Assembly: GCF_020176695.1 (NCBI RefSeq)
Contig: NZ_JAIWIA010000001.1
Span: forward strand, 186,001 to 250,000
Direction: 5' to 3'
Source of the DNA: Massilia sp. MS-15
GTDB taxonomy: Bacteria > Pseudomonadota > Gammaproteobacteria > Burkholderiales > Burkholderiaceae_D
DNA length: 64,000 bases
Below are positions 40,181 through 49,074 of this stretch, in pieces (position 1 is the stretch's first letter; every line of letters begins with the position of its first letter). Under the pieces are notes generated by a model that ran no database searches, had not been told where the DNA came from, and saw only the letters and a program-made list of their open reading frames with translations. Both the position numbers and the translations under genes were made by a program.

Positions 40181-41278
40181 TCAGGCGATGGCGTCCGCCG
40201 CGCCGCGGCGCTCGGCCAGCATGTATTCGCGCGACTGCATTTCAATGATACGCGAGACGGTGCGGTGGAATTCGTTTGCCAGCATGCCTTGCGTGTACAG
40301 TTCTTCCGGCTCCACCGCGGCCGACATGATCAGCTTGACCTTGTGGTCGTAGAACACGTCCACCAGCCAGGTGAAGCGGCGCGCTTCCGAGGACTGGCCG
40401 GCCGACATGGCCGGGATGCCGGACAGGATCACGGTATGGAAGCGCGAAGCCAGTTCCAGGTAGTCGTTCTGCGAGCGCGGCCCGCCGCACAGGGTGGCGA
40501 AGTCGAACCAGATCACGCCGCCGGCGCGGCGCAGGGCGCGGATCTCGCGGTTCTCGATATGCACGATCGGACTCTCGTCGGCGGTGTCGGCGACCTTGGC
40601 ATAGGCCGCGCGGAGCAGCTGGTCGGACTTCGCGTTGAGCGGCGTGTAATAGGCCTGCACCTGCTCCAGCGCGCGCTTGCGGTAGTCGTTGCCGGCGTCC
40701 ACGTTCAGGATGTCGAGCTTGTCCTTCAGCAGCGCAATGGTCGGCAGCATGCGGTCGCGGTGCAGGCCGTCCGGGTACAGGGTGGACGGCTCGTAGTTCG
40801 AGGTCATCACGAACGAGACGCCGTTGTCGAACAGGGCCTTGAGCAGGTTGTACAGGATCATCGCGTCGGCGATGTCGGAAACGTGGAATTCGTCGAAGCA
40901 GATCAGGCGGTATTTTTTCGCGATGCGCCTGGCGACTTCGTCGAGCGGATCGGCCACGCCTTTCAGTTCATCCAGCTGGCCGTGCACGGCGCGCATGAAT
41001 TCGTGGAAGTGCAGGCGCGTCTTGCGCACCACCGGCACCACGGAATAAAACGCGTCCATCAGGAAGGACTTGCCGCGCCCTACCCCGCCCCACATGTAGA
41101 CGCCCTTCGGGACGTCCGGACGGTTGATGAGGCGCCTGAAAGCGGACGACCGCTGGGCCTTGTACCCGACCCAGTCGTCGTACGCCTGCTGCAGGCGGTC
41201 TACGGCGGCCTGCTGCGCCGGGTCGGACGTGAAGCCGCGCTCGGTCAGCGCGTGCTGGTAATACTCTTGGACGTTCAT
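40181..41278 (-). CDS. zapE: Cell-division ATPase ZapE (AFG1-like)
   Basis: ZapE, 365 residues, a cytoplasmic AAA-type ATPase of the AFG1 family that acts on Z-ring stability in E. coli. Walker A is MWGGVGRGKSFLMDAF, Walker B LICFDEFHVSD, and the sensor region TSNYEPSTLYPDGLHRDRMLP is typical. It is followed by the lipoprotein gene and preceded by repeat copy E and lpdA. Confidence 0.94.
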   Translation of the reverse strand: MNVQEYYQHALTERGFTSDPAQQAAVDRLQQAYDDWVGYKAQRSSAFRRLINRPDVPKGVYMWGGVGRGKSFLMDAFYSVVPVVRKTRLHFHEFMRAVHGQLDELKGVADPLDEVARRIAKKYRLICFDEFHVSDIADAMILYNLLKALFDNGVSFVMTSNYEPSTLYPDGLHRDRMLPTIALLKDKLDILNVDAGNDYRKRALEQVQAYYTPLNAKSDQLLRAAYAKVADTADESPIVHIENREIRALRRAGGVIWFDFATLCGGPRSQNDYLELASRFHTVILSGIPAMSAGQSSEARRFTWLVDVFYDHKVKLIMSAAVEPEELYTQGMLANEFHRTVSRIIEMQSREYMLAERRGAADAIA

Positions 41279-41296
41279 AATCTGGATGCTGTTAAC

Positions 41297-41405
41297 GTAG
41301 GGTGGGCGGGTCTCCCGCCCACGCGGTCAAGCTACGGTGATGGGCCACGGAGCAGGCCAAGGACACGTGATTTGAACGCGTGGGCGGGGAACCCGCCCAC
41401 CCTAC
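41297..41405. repeat. Interspersed palindromic repeat, copy E
   Basis: A 109-base copy with ends GTAGGGTGGGCGGG and CCCGCCCACCCTAC. Read on the minus strand its core matches copies A and D (TTCAAATCACGTG, then CTGCTCCGTGGCC), so it is inserted in the other orientation. It lies between lpdA and zapE, both on the minus strand. A further 9-bp hairpin (41416-41436) lies between it and the lpdA stop. Confidence 0.85.
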
Positions 41406-41449
41406 GGGAGACAAGTCCGCCGTCAAGGACGGCGGATGTCGGGTGCTGC

Positions 41450-42883
41450 TTAGAAGTTCAGCGAACGCTTGTCCACCGCCAGCGCCGCTTCCTTGACGGC
41501 TTCCGACAGCGACGGGTGCGCGTGGCAGATGCGGGCGATGTCTTCCGACGAGGCCTTGAACTCCATCGCGACCACGGCTTCCGAGATCAGCTCGGAGGCG
41601 ACCGGGCCGACGATGTGCACGCCCAGGATTTCATCGGTCGTGGCATCGGCCAGGAACTTCACCATGCCCGAGGTATCGCCCAGCGCACGCGCACGGCCGT
41701 TGGCCATGAACGGGAAGGTGCCGGCTTTGTAGGCCACGCCTTCGGCCTTGAGCTGCTGCTCGGTCTTGCCGACCCAGGCGATTTCCGGCGAGGTGTAGAT
41801 GACCCAGGGGATGGTGTTGAAGTTGACGTGGCCGTGCTGGCCGGCGATGCGCTCGGCCACCGCGACGCCCTCTTCTTCCGCCTTGTGCGCCAGCATCGGG
41901 CCGCGCACGACGTCGCCCACCGCCCACACGCCCGGCAGGCTGGTGCGGCACTCGTCGTCCACGACCACGAAGCCGCGCTCGTCCAGCTGCAGGCCGACCG
42001 CTTCGCCATTCAGGCCGTTGGTGTTCGGCACGCGGCCGATCGAGATGATCAGGCGGTCAAACGTCGCGGTCTGCTCGGCGCCGGTCGCATCGGCGTAGTT
42101 GACGGTAACCTTGTTCTCGCCCTTGGTGATCGCGCCGATCTTGCAGCCCAGGTTGATTCTCAAGCCCTGCTTGGTGAACAGCTTGTGCGCTTCCTTGGCG
42201 ATCTGCTCGTCGACCGCGCCCAAGAAAGTCGGCAGGCCTTCCAGCACCGTGACGTCGGCACCGACGCGGCGCCACACCGAGCCCATTTCCAGGCCGATGA
42301 CGCCGGCGCCGATCACGCCGAGTTTCGACGGCACGGCGTCGATCGCCAGTGCGCCTTCGTTCGACAGGATCAGCTTCTCGTCGAATTCCGCGCCCGGCAG
42401 CTGGCGTGCGTTCGAACCGGTCGCGATGACGACGTTCCTGGCAGTCAGGGTGTCGACCGTCTGGCCGCTCACGTTGACGGTGTAGCCACCGTCACCCTTG
42501 CCGGCGAACGAACCGAGGCCGTGGAAGAAGCTCACCTTGTTCTTCTTGAACAGGAACAGGATGCCGTCGTTGTTCTGCTTGACGATGGTGTCCTTGCGCT
42601 TGAGCATGGTCGGCAGGTCGAGTTCGAGGCCGCCGACCTTGATGCCGTGGTCGGCAAAGGCGTGGCCGGCGTGCTCGAAGTGTTCCGACGACTGCAGCAG
42701 GGCCTTCGACGGAATGCAGCCGACGTTGGTGCAGGTGCCGCCCGGGGCCGGCTTGCCGGCCGCATTGCTCCAGGCGTCGATGCAGGCGGTCTTGAAGCCG
42801 AGCTGGGCTGCACGGATGGCGGCGATGTAGCCGCCAGGGCCGCCGCCGATCACGACGACGTCAAATTGTTTCTCGTTACTCAT
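41450..42883 (-). CDS. lpdA: Dihydrolipoyl dehydrogenase (E3)
   Basis: E3, 477 residues, the FAD enzyme that reoxidises dihydrolipoamide in 2-oxoacid dehydrogenase complexes. The FAD motif is [18 protein letters not shown], the redox disulfide [10 protein letters not shown] (C51, C56), the NAD motif [20 protein letters not shown] and the C-terminal catalytic His segment [16 protein letters not shown]. It is the last gene of the sucA-sucB-pspC-lpdA order and has no lipoyl domain. Confidence 0.97.
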   Translation of the reverse strand: MSNEKQFDVVVIGGGPGGYIAAIRAAQLGFKTACIDAWSNAAGKPAPGGTCTNVGCIPSKALLQSSEHFEHAGHAFADHGIKVGGLELDLPTMLKRKDTIVKQNNDGILFLFKKNKVSFFHGLGSFAGKGDGGYTVNVSGQTVDTLTARNVVIATGSNARQLPGAEFDEKLILSNEGALAIDAVPSKLGVIGAGVIGLEMGSVWRRVGADVTVLEGLPTFLGAVDEQIAKEAHKLFTKQGLRINLGCKIGAITKGENKVTVNYADATGAEQTATFDRLIISIGRVPNTNGLNGEAVGLQLDERGFVVVDDECRTSLPGVWAVGDVVRGPMLAHKAEEEGVAVAERIAGQHGHVNFNTIPWVIYTSPEIAWVGKTEQQLKAEGVAYKAGTFPFMANGRARALGDTSGMVKFLADATTDEILGVHIVGPVASELISEAVVAMEFKASSEDIARICHAHPSLSEAVKEAALAVDKRSLNF

Positions 42884-42898
42884 GAATAGCTTCCTTAT

Positions 42899-43264
42899 TT
42901 ATTCTTCTGGGATAAAGATCCACAGCGCCAGATAAGCCAGCGCCCCGACACCGGACGTCACGAAGGTCAGCAGGACGAACACAAGGCGCCAGGCATAGAT
43001 GTCCATGCCGAAGCCGATGCTCAGGGCGCCGCAGACGCCGCCGAGCCAGCGGTCGTGGCGGGAGCGGCGCAGGGAGCGCAGCTTCGCCTCGAAGCTGCCG
43101 GGCGCCGGGCCCTCGCTGCTGCCGGTGCCGGTGCTGCGGCCATCCTTGTCCAGGCTCACCTTCTCGCTGGCCAGGACTTTCGCCTTGGCCTGCTCGAATT
43201 CGGCGTCGGAGAGCGCGCCGGCCTGGTGCAGTTCGTGCAAACGCCGGATTTCATCGGAGATCAT
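42899..43264 (-). CDS. SHOCT + PspC domain membrane protein
   Basis: A 121-residue protein with a short SHOCT motif (about 1-30, LHELHQAGALSDAEFEQAKAK), a Gly/Ser linker and a PspC domain (about 62-121, RHDRWLGGVCGALSIGFGMD), with one or two membrane helices and the end YLALWIFIPEE. PspC in E. coli is part of the membrane-stress phage-shock response, but no pspA or pspF is present. GAGG precedes the ATG at 43264; a GTG at 43276 is possible. It is placed between sucB and lpdA, 15 bases before lpdA. Confidence 0.86.
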   Translation of the reverse strand: MISDEIRRLHELHQAGALSDAEFEQAKAKVLASEKVSLDKDGRSTGTGSSEGPAPGSFEAKLRSLRRSRHDRWLGGVCGALSIGFGMDIYAWRLVFVLLTFVTSGVGALAYLALWIFIPEE

Positions 43265-43295
43265 GGCGGTCCTCACTGGTGTTCTGCTGTGTCAA

Positions 43296-43320
43296 CGGGC
43301 CTGCCCCGAGGGCAGGCCCG
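43296..43320 (-). other. Stem-loop between sucB and the PspC gene
   Basis: A perfect 10-bp GC-rich stem (CGGGCCTGCC with its complement, five-base loop) in the 78-base gap between sucB and the PspC gene. No T-run follows, so it more likely affects mRNA stability or pausing than acts as a full terminator. Confidence 0.45.
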
Positions 43321-43342
43321 CACTGCACTACGGTGCCGCCGA

Positions 43343-44602
43343 TTACAGGTCGAGCAGCAGGCGCGACGGATCTTCCAGCGCGTCCTTCATGGCCACCAGG
43401 CCCAGCACGGCTTCGCGGCCGTCGATGATGCGGTGGTCGTACGACATCGCCAGGTAGTTCATCGGACGGATCACGATCTCGCCGTTTTCCACGACGGCGC
43501 GGTCCTTGGTGGCGTGCACGCCCAGGATGGCCGACTGCGGCGGGTTGATGATCGGGGTCGACATCATCGAACCGAAGGTGCCGCCGTTCGAGATCGAGAA
43601 GGTGCCGCCGGTCAGGTCGTCCAGGGTCAGCTTGCCTTCCTTGGCTTTCTGGCCGAACTCGCCGATCTTCTTCTCGATGTCGGCGATCGACATCTGGTCG
43701 GCGTTGCGCAGGATCGGCACCACCAGGCCGCGCGGCGAACCGACGGCGATACCGATGTCGAAGTAGCCGTGGTAGACGATGTCGTTACCGTCGACCGAGG
43801 CGTTCAGGATCGGGTAGCGCTTCAGCGCGGCGACGGCGGCCTTGACGAAGAAGGACATGAAGCCCAGCTTGACGCCGTGTTCCTTCTCGAACTTGTCCTT
43901 GTACTTGGCGCGCAGGTCCATGACCGGCTTCATGTTGACTTCGTTGAAGGTGGTCAGGATGGCGTTGGTCTGCTGCGACTGCAGCAGGCGCTCGGCGATG
44001 CGGGCACGCAGGCGGCTCATCGGCACGCGCTCTTCCGGACGGTCGCCCAGGTTCGCGACCGGCGCGGCCACTTGCTGCAGCTTCGGTGCCGGAGCGGCGG
44101 CCGCGGCAGGAGCTGCGGCTGGCTTGTTGGCAACGGCGGCCAGGGCGTCGCCCTTGGTCACGCGGCCGTCGCGGCCGGTGCCGGTGGCATCCGATGCGCT
44201 CATGTTGTTGTCAGCCAGGATCTTGGCGGCGGCCGGCATGGCGACGTCGCCTTTCGAGCCGGCCGGCGCCGCGGCGGTGGCAGCGGCTGGGGCTTCGATC
44301 GGCGCGTTCGGGGCGGCCGCCGGCACGGCTTTCACCGCGATCGGGCTGGTCGGGGCCGAAGCTTCGGGGTCGATGATGGCGATGACTTCGCCAGCGCCGA
44401 CGGTGGCACCGTCGGCCTTGAGCAGCTGGCCGCTCACGCCTTCGCTCGGGGCCGGCCGTACCAGGACCACCTTGTCGGTCACGATGTCGATCATGTTCTC
44501 GGCGCGCGACACGTGTTCGCCGCCTTTCTTGTGCCAGGACCGGAGGGTTGCTTCAGCAACCGATTCCGACAGTTGGGGGACCGTGACTTCGATTTGTGCC
44601 AT
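43343..44602 (-). CDS. sucB: Dihydrolipoyl succinyltransferase (E2 of 2-oxoglutarate dehydrogenase)
   Basis: E2, 419 residues. The lipoyl domain (1-76) has the lipoyl Lys K44 in VTDKV. An Ala/Pro linker leads to the peripheral subunit-binding domain (about 122-158, [20 protein letters not shown]), and the acyltransferase core ends with [12 protein letters not shown] (H390, D394). It transfers the succinyl group to CoA. It lies 81 bases downstream of sucA, with a GC hairpin in the gap. Confidence 0.97.
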   Translation of the reverse strand: MAQIEVTVPQLSESVAEATLRSWHKKGGEHVSRAENMIDIVTDKVVLVRPAPSEGVSGQLLKADGATVGAGEVIAIIDPEASAPTSPIAVKAVPAAAPNAPIEAPAAATAAAPAGSKGDVAMPAAAKILADNNMSASDATGTGRDGRVTKGDALAAVANKPAAAPAAAAAPAPKLQQVAAPVANLGDRPEERVPMSRLRARIAERLLQSQQTNAILTTFNEVNMKPVMDLRAKYKDKFEKEHGVKLGFMSFFVKAAVAALKRYPILNASVDGNDIVYHGYFDIGIAVGSPRGLVVPILRNADQMSIADIEKKIGEFGQKAKEGKLTLDDLTGGTFSISNGGTFGSMMSTPIINPPQSAILGVHATKDRAVVENGEIVIRPMNYLAMSYDHRIIDGREAVLGLVAMKDALEDPSRLLLDL

Positions 44603-44638
44603 TTGATGTAGCTCCGTTTATGTATTCTGTATGCAAAG

Positions 44639-44663
44639 GCCCCCGGGCCTGAGCGCCGGGGGC
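44639..44663 (-). other. Stem-loop between sucA and sucB
   Basis: An 8-bp GC stem (GCCCCCGG with its complement at 44656-44663) between sucA and sucB. On the plus strand it is followed by TTTTTCTTCTT, but no gene uses that direction. For the sucA-sucB mRNA it has no T-run and is probably a processing or stability hairpin. Confidence 0.4.
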
Positions 44664-44683
44664 TGTGATGTTTTTCTTCTTGC

Positions 44684-47539
44684 TTACCTGGTGAGGATGA
44701 AACCCTTCAACTTCGAGAACGCGGTTTCCAGCAGTTCCTTTTGCTGCGCCACGTGCTTGTCGGCATAGCCGACCGCCGGGGACGCCGATGCCGAGCGGCC
44801 GGCATAGGCCAGGCGCTGGCCATCTTCCATGTTTTCGAAGATGTTGTGCTGGATCTGGAACCACGGACCCTGGTTCTGCGGCTCGTCCTGCACCCACACC
44901 ACCTCGGTCGCGTTGCTGAACTTCTTCAGTTCGGCGGCGAAAGCCTTGTGCGGGAACGGATACATCTGTTCGATACGCACGATCGCCACGTCGCTGGCGC
45001 CACGTGCCTTGCGGGTGTTGACCAGGTCATAGTAGACCTTGCCCGAGCAAACCTGCACACGCTTGACCTTGGACGGATCGATCTTCTCGTCCACCTCGCC
45101 GATCACCGGCAGGAAGCCGCCCTTTGCCAGGTCGGTCAGCGGCGAGCCGGCGTCCTTGTTACGCAACAGCGACTTCGGCGTGAAGATCACCAAAGGCTTG
45201 CGGAACTGGCGCACCATCTGGCGGCGCAGCAGGTGGAAGATCTGGGCGGCCGTGGTCGGCTGCACCACTTGCATGTTGTTGTCGGCGCACAGCTGCAGGA
45301 AGCGCTCGATGCGTGCCGACGAGTGCTCCGGACCCTGGCCTTCGTAGCCGTGCGGCAGCATCATGGTCAGGCCCGAGGCGCGGCCCCACTTCACTTCGCC
45401 CGAAGCGATGAACTGGTCGATGACGACCTGGGCGCCGTTGACGAAGTCGCCGAACTGGGCTTCCCAGATGGTGAGCGTGTTTGGTTCGGCGGTCGAGTAG
45501 CCGTACTCGAAGCCGAGCACCGCTTCTTCCGACAGCACCGAGTCGATCACGGTGAAGTTGGCCTGGTTGTCCGAGACGTTGGCCAGCGGCAGGTAGATGC
45601 CCTGGTCCCAGCGCTCGCGGTTCTGGTCGTGCAGCACGGCGTGGCGGTGCACGAAGGTGCCGCGGCCGGCGTCCTGGCCCGACAGGCGCACCGCATAACC
45701 CGAGGACAGCAGCGAGGCGAAGGCCAGGTGCTCGCCCATGCCCCAGTCGAGGTTCATCTCGCCCTTGCCCATGTTGGCGCGGTCGTTCAGCACCTTCTCG
45801 ACCAGCGAGTGCGGCTTGAAGCCTTCCGGTACCTTGGTGATGCGTTCGGCCAGGCGCTTCAGTTCAGTCAGCGGCACGGCGGTGTCGCAGGCGTCGGTCC
45901 ACTTCTTGTTCAGGAACGGCGCCCAGTCGACGGCGTACTTGTTCTTGAAGTTGGTCAGCACCGGGTCGACCGTGTGCTTGCCGGCGTCCATTGCGTTGCG
46001 GTATTCGGCCACCAGCTGGTCGCCGCCGGTGGCTTCGATGGTGCCCTGCGCAGCCAGCTTCTCCGCATACAGCTTGCGGGTGCCCGGGTGCTTGGCGATC
46101 TTCTTGTACATCAGCGGCTGGGTCAGGGCCGGGGTGTCCTGCTCGTTGTGGCCGAGCTTGCGGTAGCAGACGATGTCGACCACGACATCCTTGCCGAACT
46201 CGGTGCGGTAGTCCATCGCGATCTGCGAGGCCAGCACGACCGCTTCCGGATCGTCGGCGTTCACGTGCAGCACCGGTGCCTCGATCATCTTGACCACGTC
46301 CGAGCAGTAGATGGTCGAACGGGCGTCGCGCGGGTCCGAGGTGGTGAAGCCGATCTGGTTGTTGATGACGATGTGGACGGTGCCGCCGGTGCCGTAGCCG
46401 CGGGTCTGGGCCAGGTTCAGGGTTTCCATGACCACGCCCTGGCCGGCGAACGCGGCGTCGCCGTGCACCAGGATCGGCAGCACTTCCTTGCCCTTGCGGT
46501 CGCCGCGGCGTTCCATGCGCGCCTTGACCGAACCTTCGACGACCGGGTTGACGATCTCGAGGTGCGAAGGGTTGAAGGCCAGCGACAGGTGGACCGGGCC
46601 ACCCGGGGTCGAGATGTCGCTCGAGAAGCCCTGGTGGTATTTGACGTCGCCCGCCGGCAGGTCGTCGGCGTGCTTGCCTTCGAATTCTTCGAACAGGTCG
46701 GCCGGGCTCTTGCCCAGGGTGTTGACCAGCACGTTCAGGCGGCCGCGGTGGGCCATGCCGATGACGATTTCCTGCACGCCCTTTTCACCGGCGCGCTGGA
46801 TGACTTCGTCGATCGAGGCGATGAAGGATTCGCCGCCTTCCAGCGAGAAGCGCTTGGCGCCGACATACTTGGTGTGGAGGTAGCGTTCCAGGCCTTCGGC
46901 CGCGGTCAGGCGCTCGAGGATGTGCTTTTTCTTGTCGCCGGTGAAGCTCGGGGTCGAGCGGATCGACTCCAGGCGCTCCTGCAGCCAGCGCTTCTCGGTC
47001 GGGTCGCTGATGTACATGAACTCGGCACCGATCGAACGGCAGTACGTATCACGCAGCATGTTCAGGATGTCGCGCAGCGGCGCGGTTTCTTTCCCGAAGT
47101 AGGTATTGCTGATGGTGAAGACGGTGTCGAGGTCGGCTTCGGTGAAGCCGTAGAAGGCGGGGTCGAGTTCCGGCAGGGGCGGACGTTCCTGGCGCTGCAG
47201 CGGGTCCAGGTTGGCCCAGCGCGAACCGAGGTAGCGGTAGGCGGCGATCAGCTGGGTGACGGCGACGCGCTTGCGGCCGAGTTCGGGGTCGGGGTTGGCG
47301 ACCACGGTACGGATCGGACCCTGCTTGGCGCGTTCCGCGAAGGACGCGACGACCGAGGAGTGCACCACGTCCGGGCGGCTGGAGCCGTCGACGGCGGGCA
47401 CGTGCTGCATCTGGTCGAAATAGGCGCGCCAGTTTTCCGGGACCGAACCCGGATTGTTCAGGTAGGCTTCGTACAACTCTTCCACGTACGGCGCATTACC
47501 GCCGAACAGGTACGAGTTCGCATTCTGTTGCTGCATCAT
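44684..47539 (-). CDS. sucA: 2-Oxoglutarate dehydrogenase E1
   Basis: E1, 951 residues, the thiamine-diphosphate enzyme that decarboxylates 2-oxoglutarate in the TCA cycle. The N-terminal E2-binding segment (NSYLFGGNAPYVEELYEAYL), HGDAAFAGQGVVMET and VINNQIGFTTSDP (ThDP and metal region), and the transketolase-like pyrimidine domain are visible. AAAGGTGAGC lies upstream of two adjacent ATGs. A TACAAT -10-like box is present at plus-strand 47714-47719 in the 289-base gap before the Fur-regulated cluster. First gene of the complex operon. Confidence 0.98.
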   Translation of the reverse strand: MMQQQNANSYLFGGNAPYVEELYEAYLNNPGSVPENWRAYFDQMQHVPAVDGSSRPDVVHSSVVASFAERAKQGPIRTVVANPDPELGRKRVAVTQLIAAYRYLGSRWANLDPLQRQERPPLPELDPAFYGFTEADLDTVFTISNTYFGKETAPLRDILNMLRDTYCRSIGAEFMYISDPTEKRWLQERLESIRSTPSFTGDKKKHILERLTAAEGLERYLHTKYVGAKRFSLEGGESFIASIDEVIQRAGEKGVQEIVIGMAHRGRLNVLVNTLGKSPADLFEEFEGKHADDLPAGDVKYHQGFSSDISTPGGPVHLSLAFNPSHLEIVNPVVEGSVKARMERRGDRKGKEVLPILVHGDAAFAGQGVVMETLNLAQTRGYGTGGTVHIVINNQIGFTTSDPRDARSTIYCSDVVKMIEAPVLHVNADDPEAVVLASQIAMDYRTEFGKDVVVDIVCYRKLGHNEQDTPALTQPLMYKKIAKHPGTRKLYAEKLAAQGTIEATGGDQLVAEYRNAMDAGKHTVDPVLTNFKNKYAVDWAPFLNKKWTDACDTAVPLTELKRLAERITKVPEGFKPHSLVEKVLNDRANMGKGEMNLDWGMGEHLAFASLLSSGYAVRLSGQDAGRGTFVHRHAVLHDQNRERWDQGIYLPLANVSDNQANFTVIDSVLSEEAVLGFEYGYSTAEPNTLTIWEAQFGDFVNGAQVVIDQFIASGEVKWGRASGLTMMLPHGYEGQGPEHSSARIERFLQLCADNNMQVVQPTTAAQIFHLLRRQMVRQFRKPLVIFTPKSLLRNKDAGSPLTDLAKGGFLPVIGEVDEKIDPSKVKRVQVCSGKVYYDLVNTRKARGASDVAIVRIEQMYPFPHKAFAAELKKFSNATEVVWVQDEPQNQGPWFQIQHNIFENMEDGQRLAYAGRSASASPAVGYADKHVAQQKELLETAFSKLKGFILTR

Positions 47540-47793
47540 TCTTGCTCACCTTTCTTCGCGCTTCGCGAGGTTGGGGCGGGTTAGTCTAACCTTCCGCGAC
47601 ACGGCCTGACCGGTTAGCGGATCGCACTTACTACATCAAGTTGTGGGGGAAGGACGTATTACATTGGCTGGCCGGGCCAGGACGCGTCCAGGCGGCCTGG
47701 CACGGCCCGCAACATTGTAACGCAAGCTTTCGCGCCAGGCAGTCACTGCCGTCAGTTTTTATTATTTCTATTTGTAAAGGTGCACGCGGGCGG

Positions 47794-47822
47794 TTGACCA
47801 CGTAAATGATAATCGTTATCAT
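47794..47822 (+). promoter_or_regulatory. Sigma-70 promoter overlapping the Fur box
   Basis: TTGACC (47794-47799), a 17-base spacer and TATCAT (47817-47822). The start of transcription expected 6-8 bases further on falls at 47829, the A of the PepSY-protein ATG, which has no Shine-Dalgarno sequence. The transcript would be leaderless or nearly so. The Fur box covers the spacer and -10. Confidence 0.65.
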
Positions 47823-47823
47823 T
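47805..47823 (+). promoter_or_regulatory. Fur box
   Basis: The 19-base sequence AATGATAATCGTTATCATT is a 9-1-9 inverted repeat with a single mismatch and is very close to the classical Fur consensus. It overlaps the -10 element, so iron-loaded Fur would block transcription of the five-gene cluster that follows. Confidence 0.9.
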
Positions 47824-47828
47824 TGAAG

Positions 47829-48503
47829 ATGAGCTCAACCGGACCGTCCACGCCAGCCACTTCCACGCCAGCAGCGCCTGCCCTGCCAGGCGCGCGGCGC
47901 GCCGTCTATCTCAAGCAGCTGCACCAGTGGCACTGGATCAGCTCGGCGATCTGCCTGATGGCCATGCTCCTGTTCAGCTTTACCGGTTTCACCCTCAACC
48001 ACGCGGCCCAGATCGAGGCCAAGCCCGAAGTCACGCGCCTGAAACGCACGCTGCCGGAACCGCTGCGCGCCCAGCTGGAAGCGTTCGCGGCGCAGCATGC
48101 CGATGCCCAGGTGCCGCTGCCGAGCGAGATCGCGGACTGGGCCAACGCCAGCTTCCCGCTCGACGTGCGCGGCAAGCGCGCCGAATGGAGCGAGGAAGAC
48201 GCCTACGTCGCCCTGCCGCGCCCGGGCGGCGACGCCTGGCTGCGCATCGCCGTCGATGGCGGCGCCGAATACGAGGCGACCAGCCGCGGCTGGATCTCCT
48301 GGCTCAACGACATGCACAAGGGCCGCAACACGGGCGCCGTCTGGAGCTGGTTCATCGACATCTTCGCCATCGCCTGCGTGGTGTTCTGCGTCACCGGCTT
48401 CCTGATCCTGAAATACCACGCGGCGAACCGCCCCTCGACCTGGCCCGTGGTCGGCTTCGGCATCGTGCTGCCGGCCGTAATCGCGCTGCTGTTCGTGCAC
48501 TGA
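47829..48503 (+). CDS. PepSY-associated membrane protein (electron-transfer type)
   Basis: About 224 residues. An Ala/Pro/Thr-rich N-terminus is followed by KQLHQWHWISSAICLMAMLL (first membrane helix, about 28-52), a periplasmic part of about 90 residues with DAYVALPRPGGDAWLRI, then WISWLNDMHKGR before a second helix (IFAIACVVFCVTGFLIL) and a third at the C-terminus. His in QLHQWHW, LNHAAQ and NDMHKG could bind haem, as proposed for PepSY-type membrane proteins that pass electrons across the inner membrane; that is inference. It is the first gene after the Fur box and has no ribosome site. Confidence 0.85.
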   Translation: MSSTGPSTPATSTPAAPALPGARRAVYLKQLHQWHWISSAICLMAMLLFSFTGFTLNHAAQIEAKPEVTRLKRTLPEPLRAQLEAFAAQHADAQVPLPSEIADWANASFPLDVRGKRAEWSEEDAYVALPRPGGDAWLRIAVDGGAEYEATSRGWISWLNDMHKGRNTGAVWSWFIDIFAIACVVFCVTGFLILKYHAANRPSTWPVVGFGIVLPAVIALLFVH

Positions 48504-48550
48504 TTAATAAGCTTATCTTCTAGTCATCAGCTCATATATAAGGCGACCTA

Positions 48551-49054
48551 ATGAAACTGTCCCACTCGCTCGCACTGACCCTGCCTTTCGTTTCCGGCTG
48601 GGCCGTGGCTGCCGACCTGTCCGTGAAGTTCGAATTGCCCCAGCTGCAGGTGGCGGAATACCACAAGCCCTACGTCGCGATCTGGATCGAGAAGGGCGAC
48701 GGCGCCATCGCTGCCAACCTGGCACTGCTGTACGACGTCAAGAAGAAGGACAACGCGGGCGAGAAATGGGTCAAGGACCTGCGCACCTGGTGGCGCAAGG
48801 CGGGGCGCGACCTCACGCTGCCGATCGATGGCGTGAGCGGCGCCACCAGGGCAGCCGGCAGCCACAGCATGAAGTTCGCGGGCGCCACCGATAAACTCCC
48901 GGCCGGCGACTACAAGCTGGTGGTGGAAGCGGCGCGCGAAGCGGGCGGACGCGAACTGGTGCGCGTGCCCTTCACCCTGCCTGCCAAGGGCAAGCTGGCG
49001 GCCAGCGCCAGCGGCAAGGAAGAACTCGGCGCCGTCGCGATCGCCATCCAATAA
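48551..49054 (+). CDS. Secreted DUF2271 protein with flavinylation motif
   Basis: A 167-residue periplasmic protein. The signal peptide MKLSHSLALTLPFVSGWAVA is cut near residue 20-21; the DUF2271 core follows (VAIWIEKGDGAIAANLALLYD, EKWVKDLRTWWRKAG). Residues 93-99 read DGVSGAT, an exact match to the D-x-x-S/T-G-A-T/S motif on which ApbE attaches FMN; S96 would carry the flavin. An ApbE gene is two genes downstream. AAGG lies before the ATG. It is expected to be a covalently flavinylated electron carrier or donor. Confidence 0.88.
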   Translation: MKLSHSLALTLPFVSGWAVAADLSVKFELPQLQVAEYHKPYVAIWIEKGDGAIAANLALLYDVKKKDNAGEKWVKDLRTWWRKAGRDLTLPIDGVSGATRAAGSHSMKFAGATDKLPAGDYKLVVEAAREAGGRELVRVPFTLPAKGKLAASASGKEELGAVAIAIQ

Positions 49055-49074
49055 CACCGTCCGGAGACCCCACG

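Noticed and set aside
44741..47584. A 947-residue plus-strand frame opposite sucA
   Set aside because: Antisense shadow of sucA with no recognisable domain; codon bias of the real gene explains the lack of stops.
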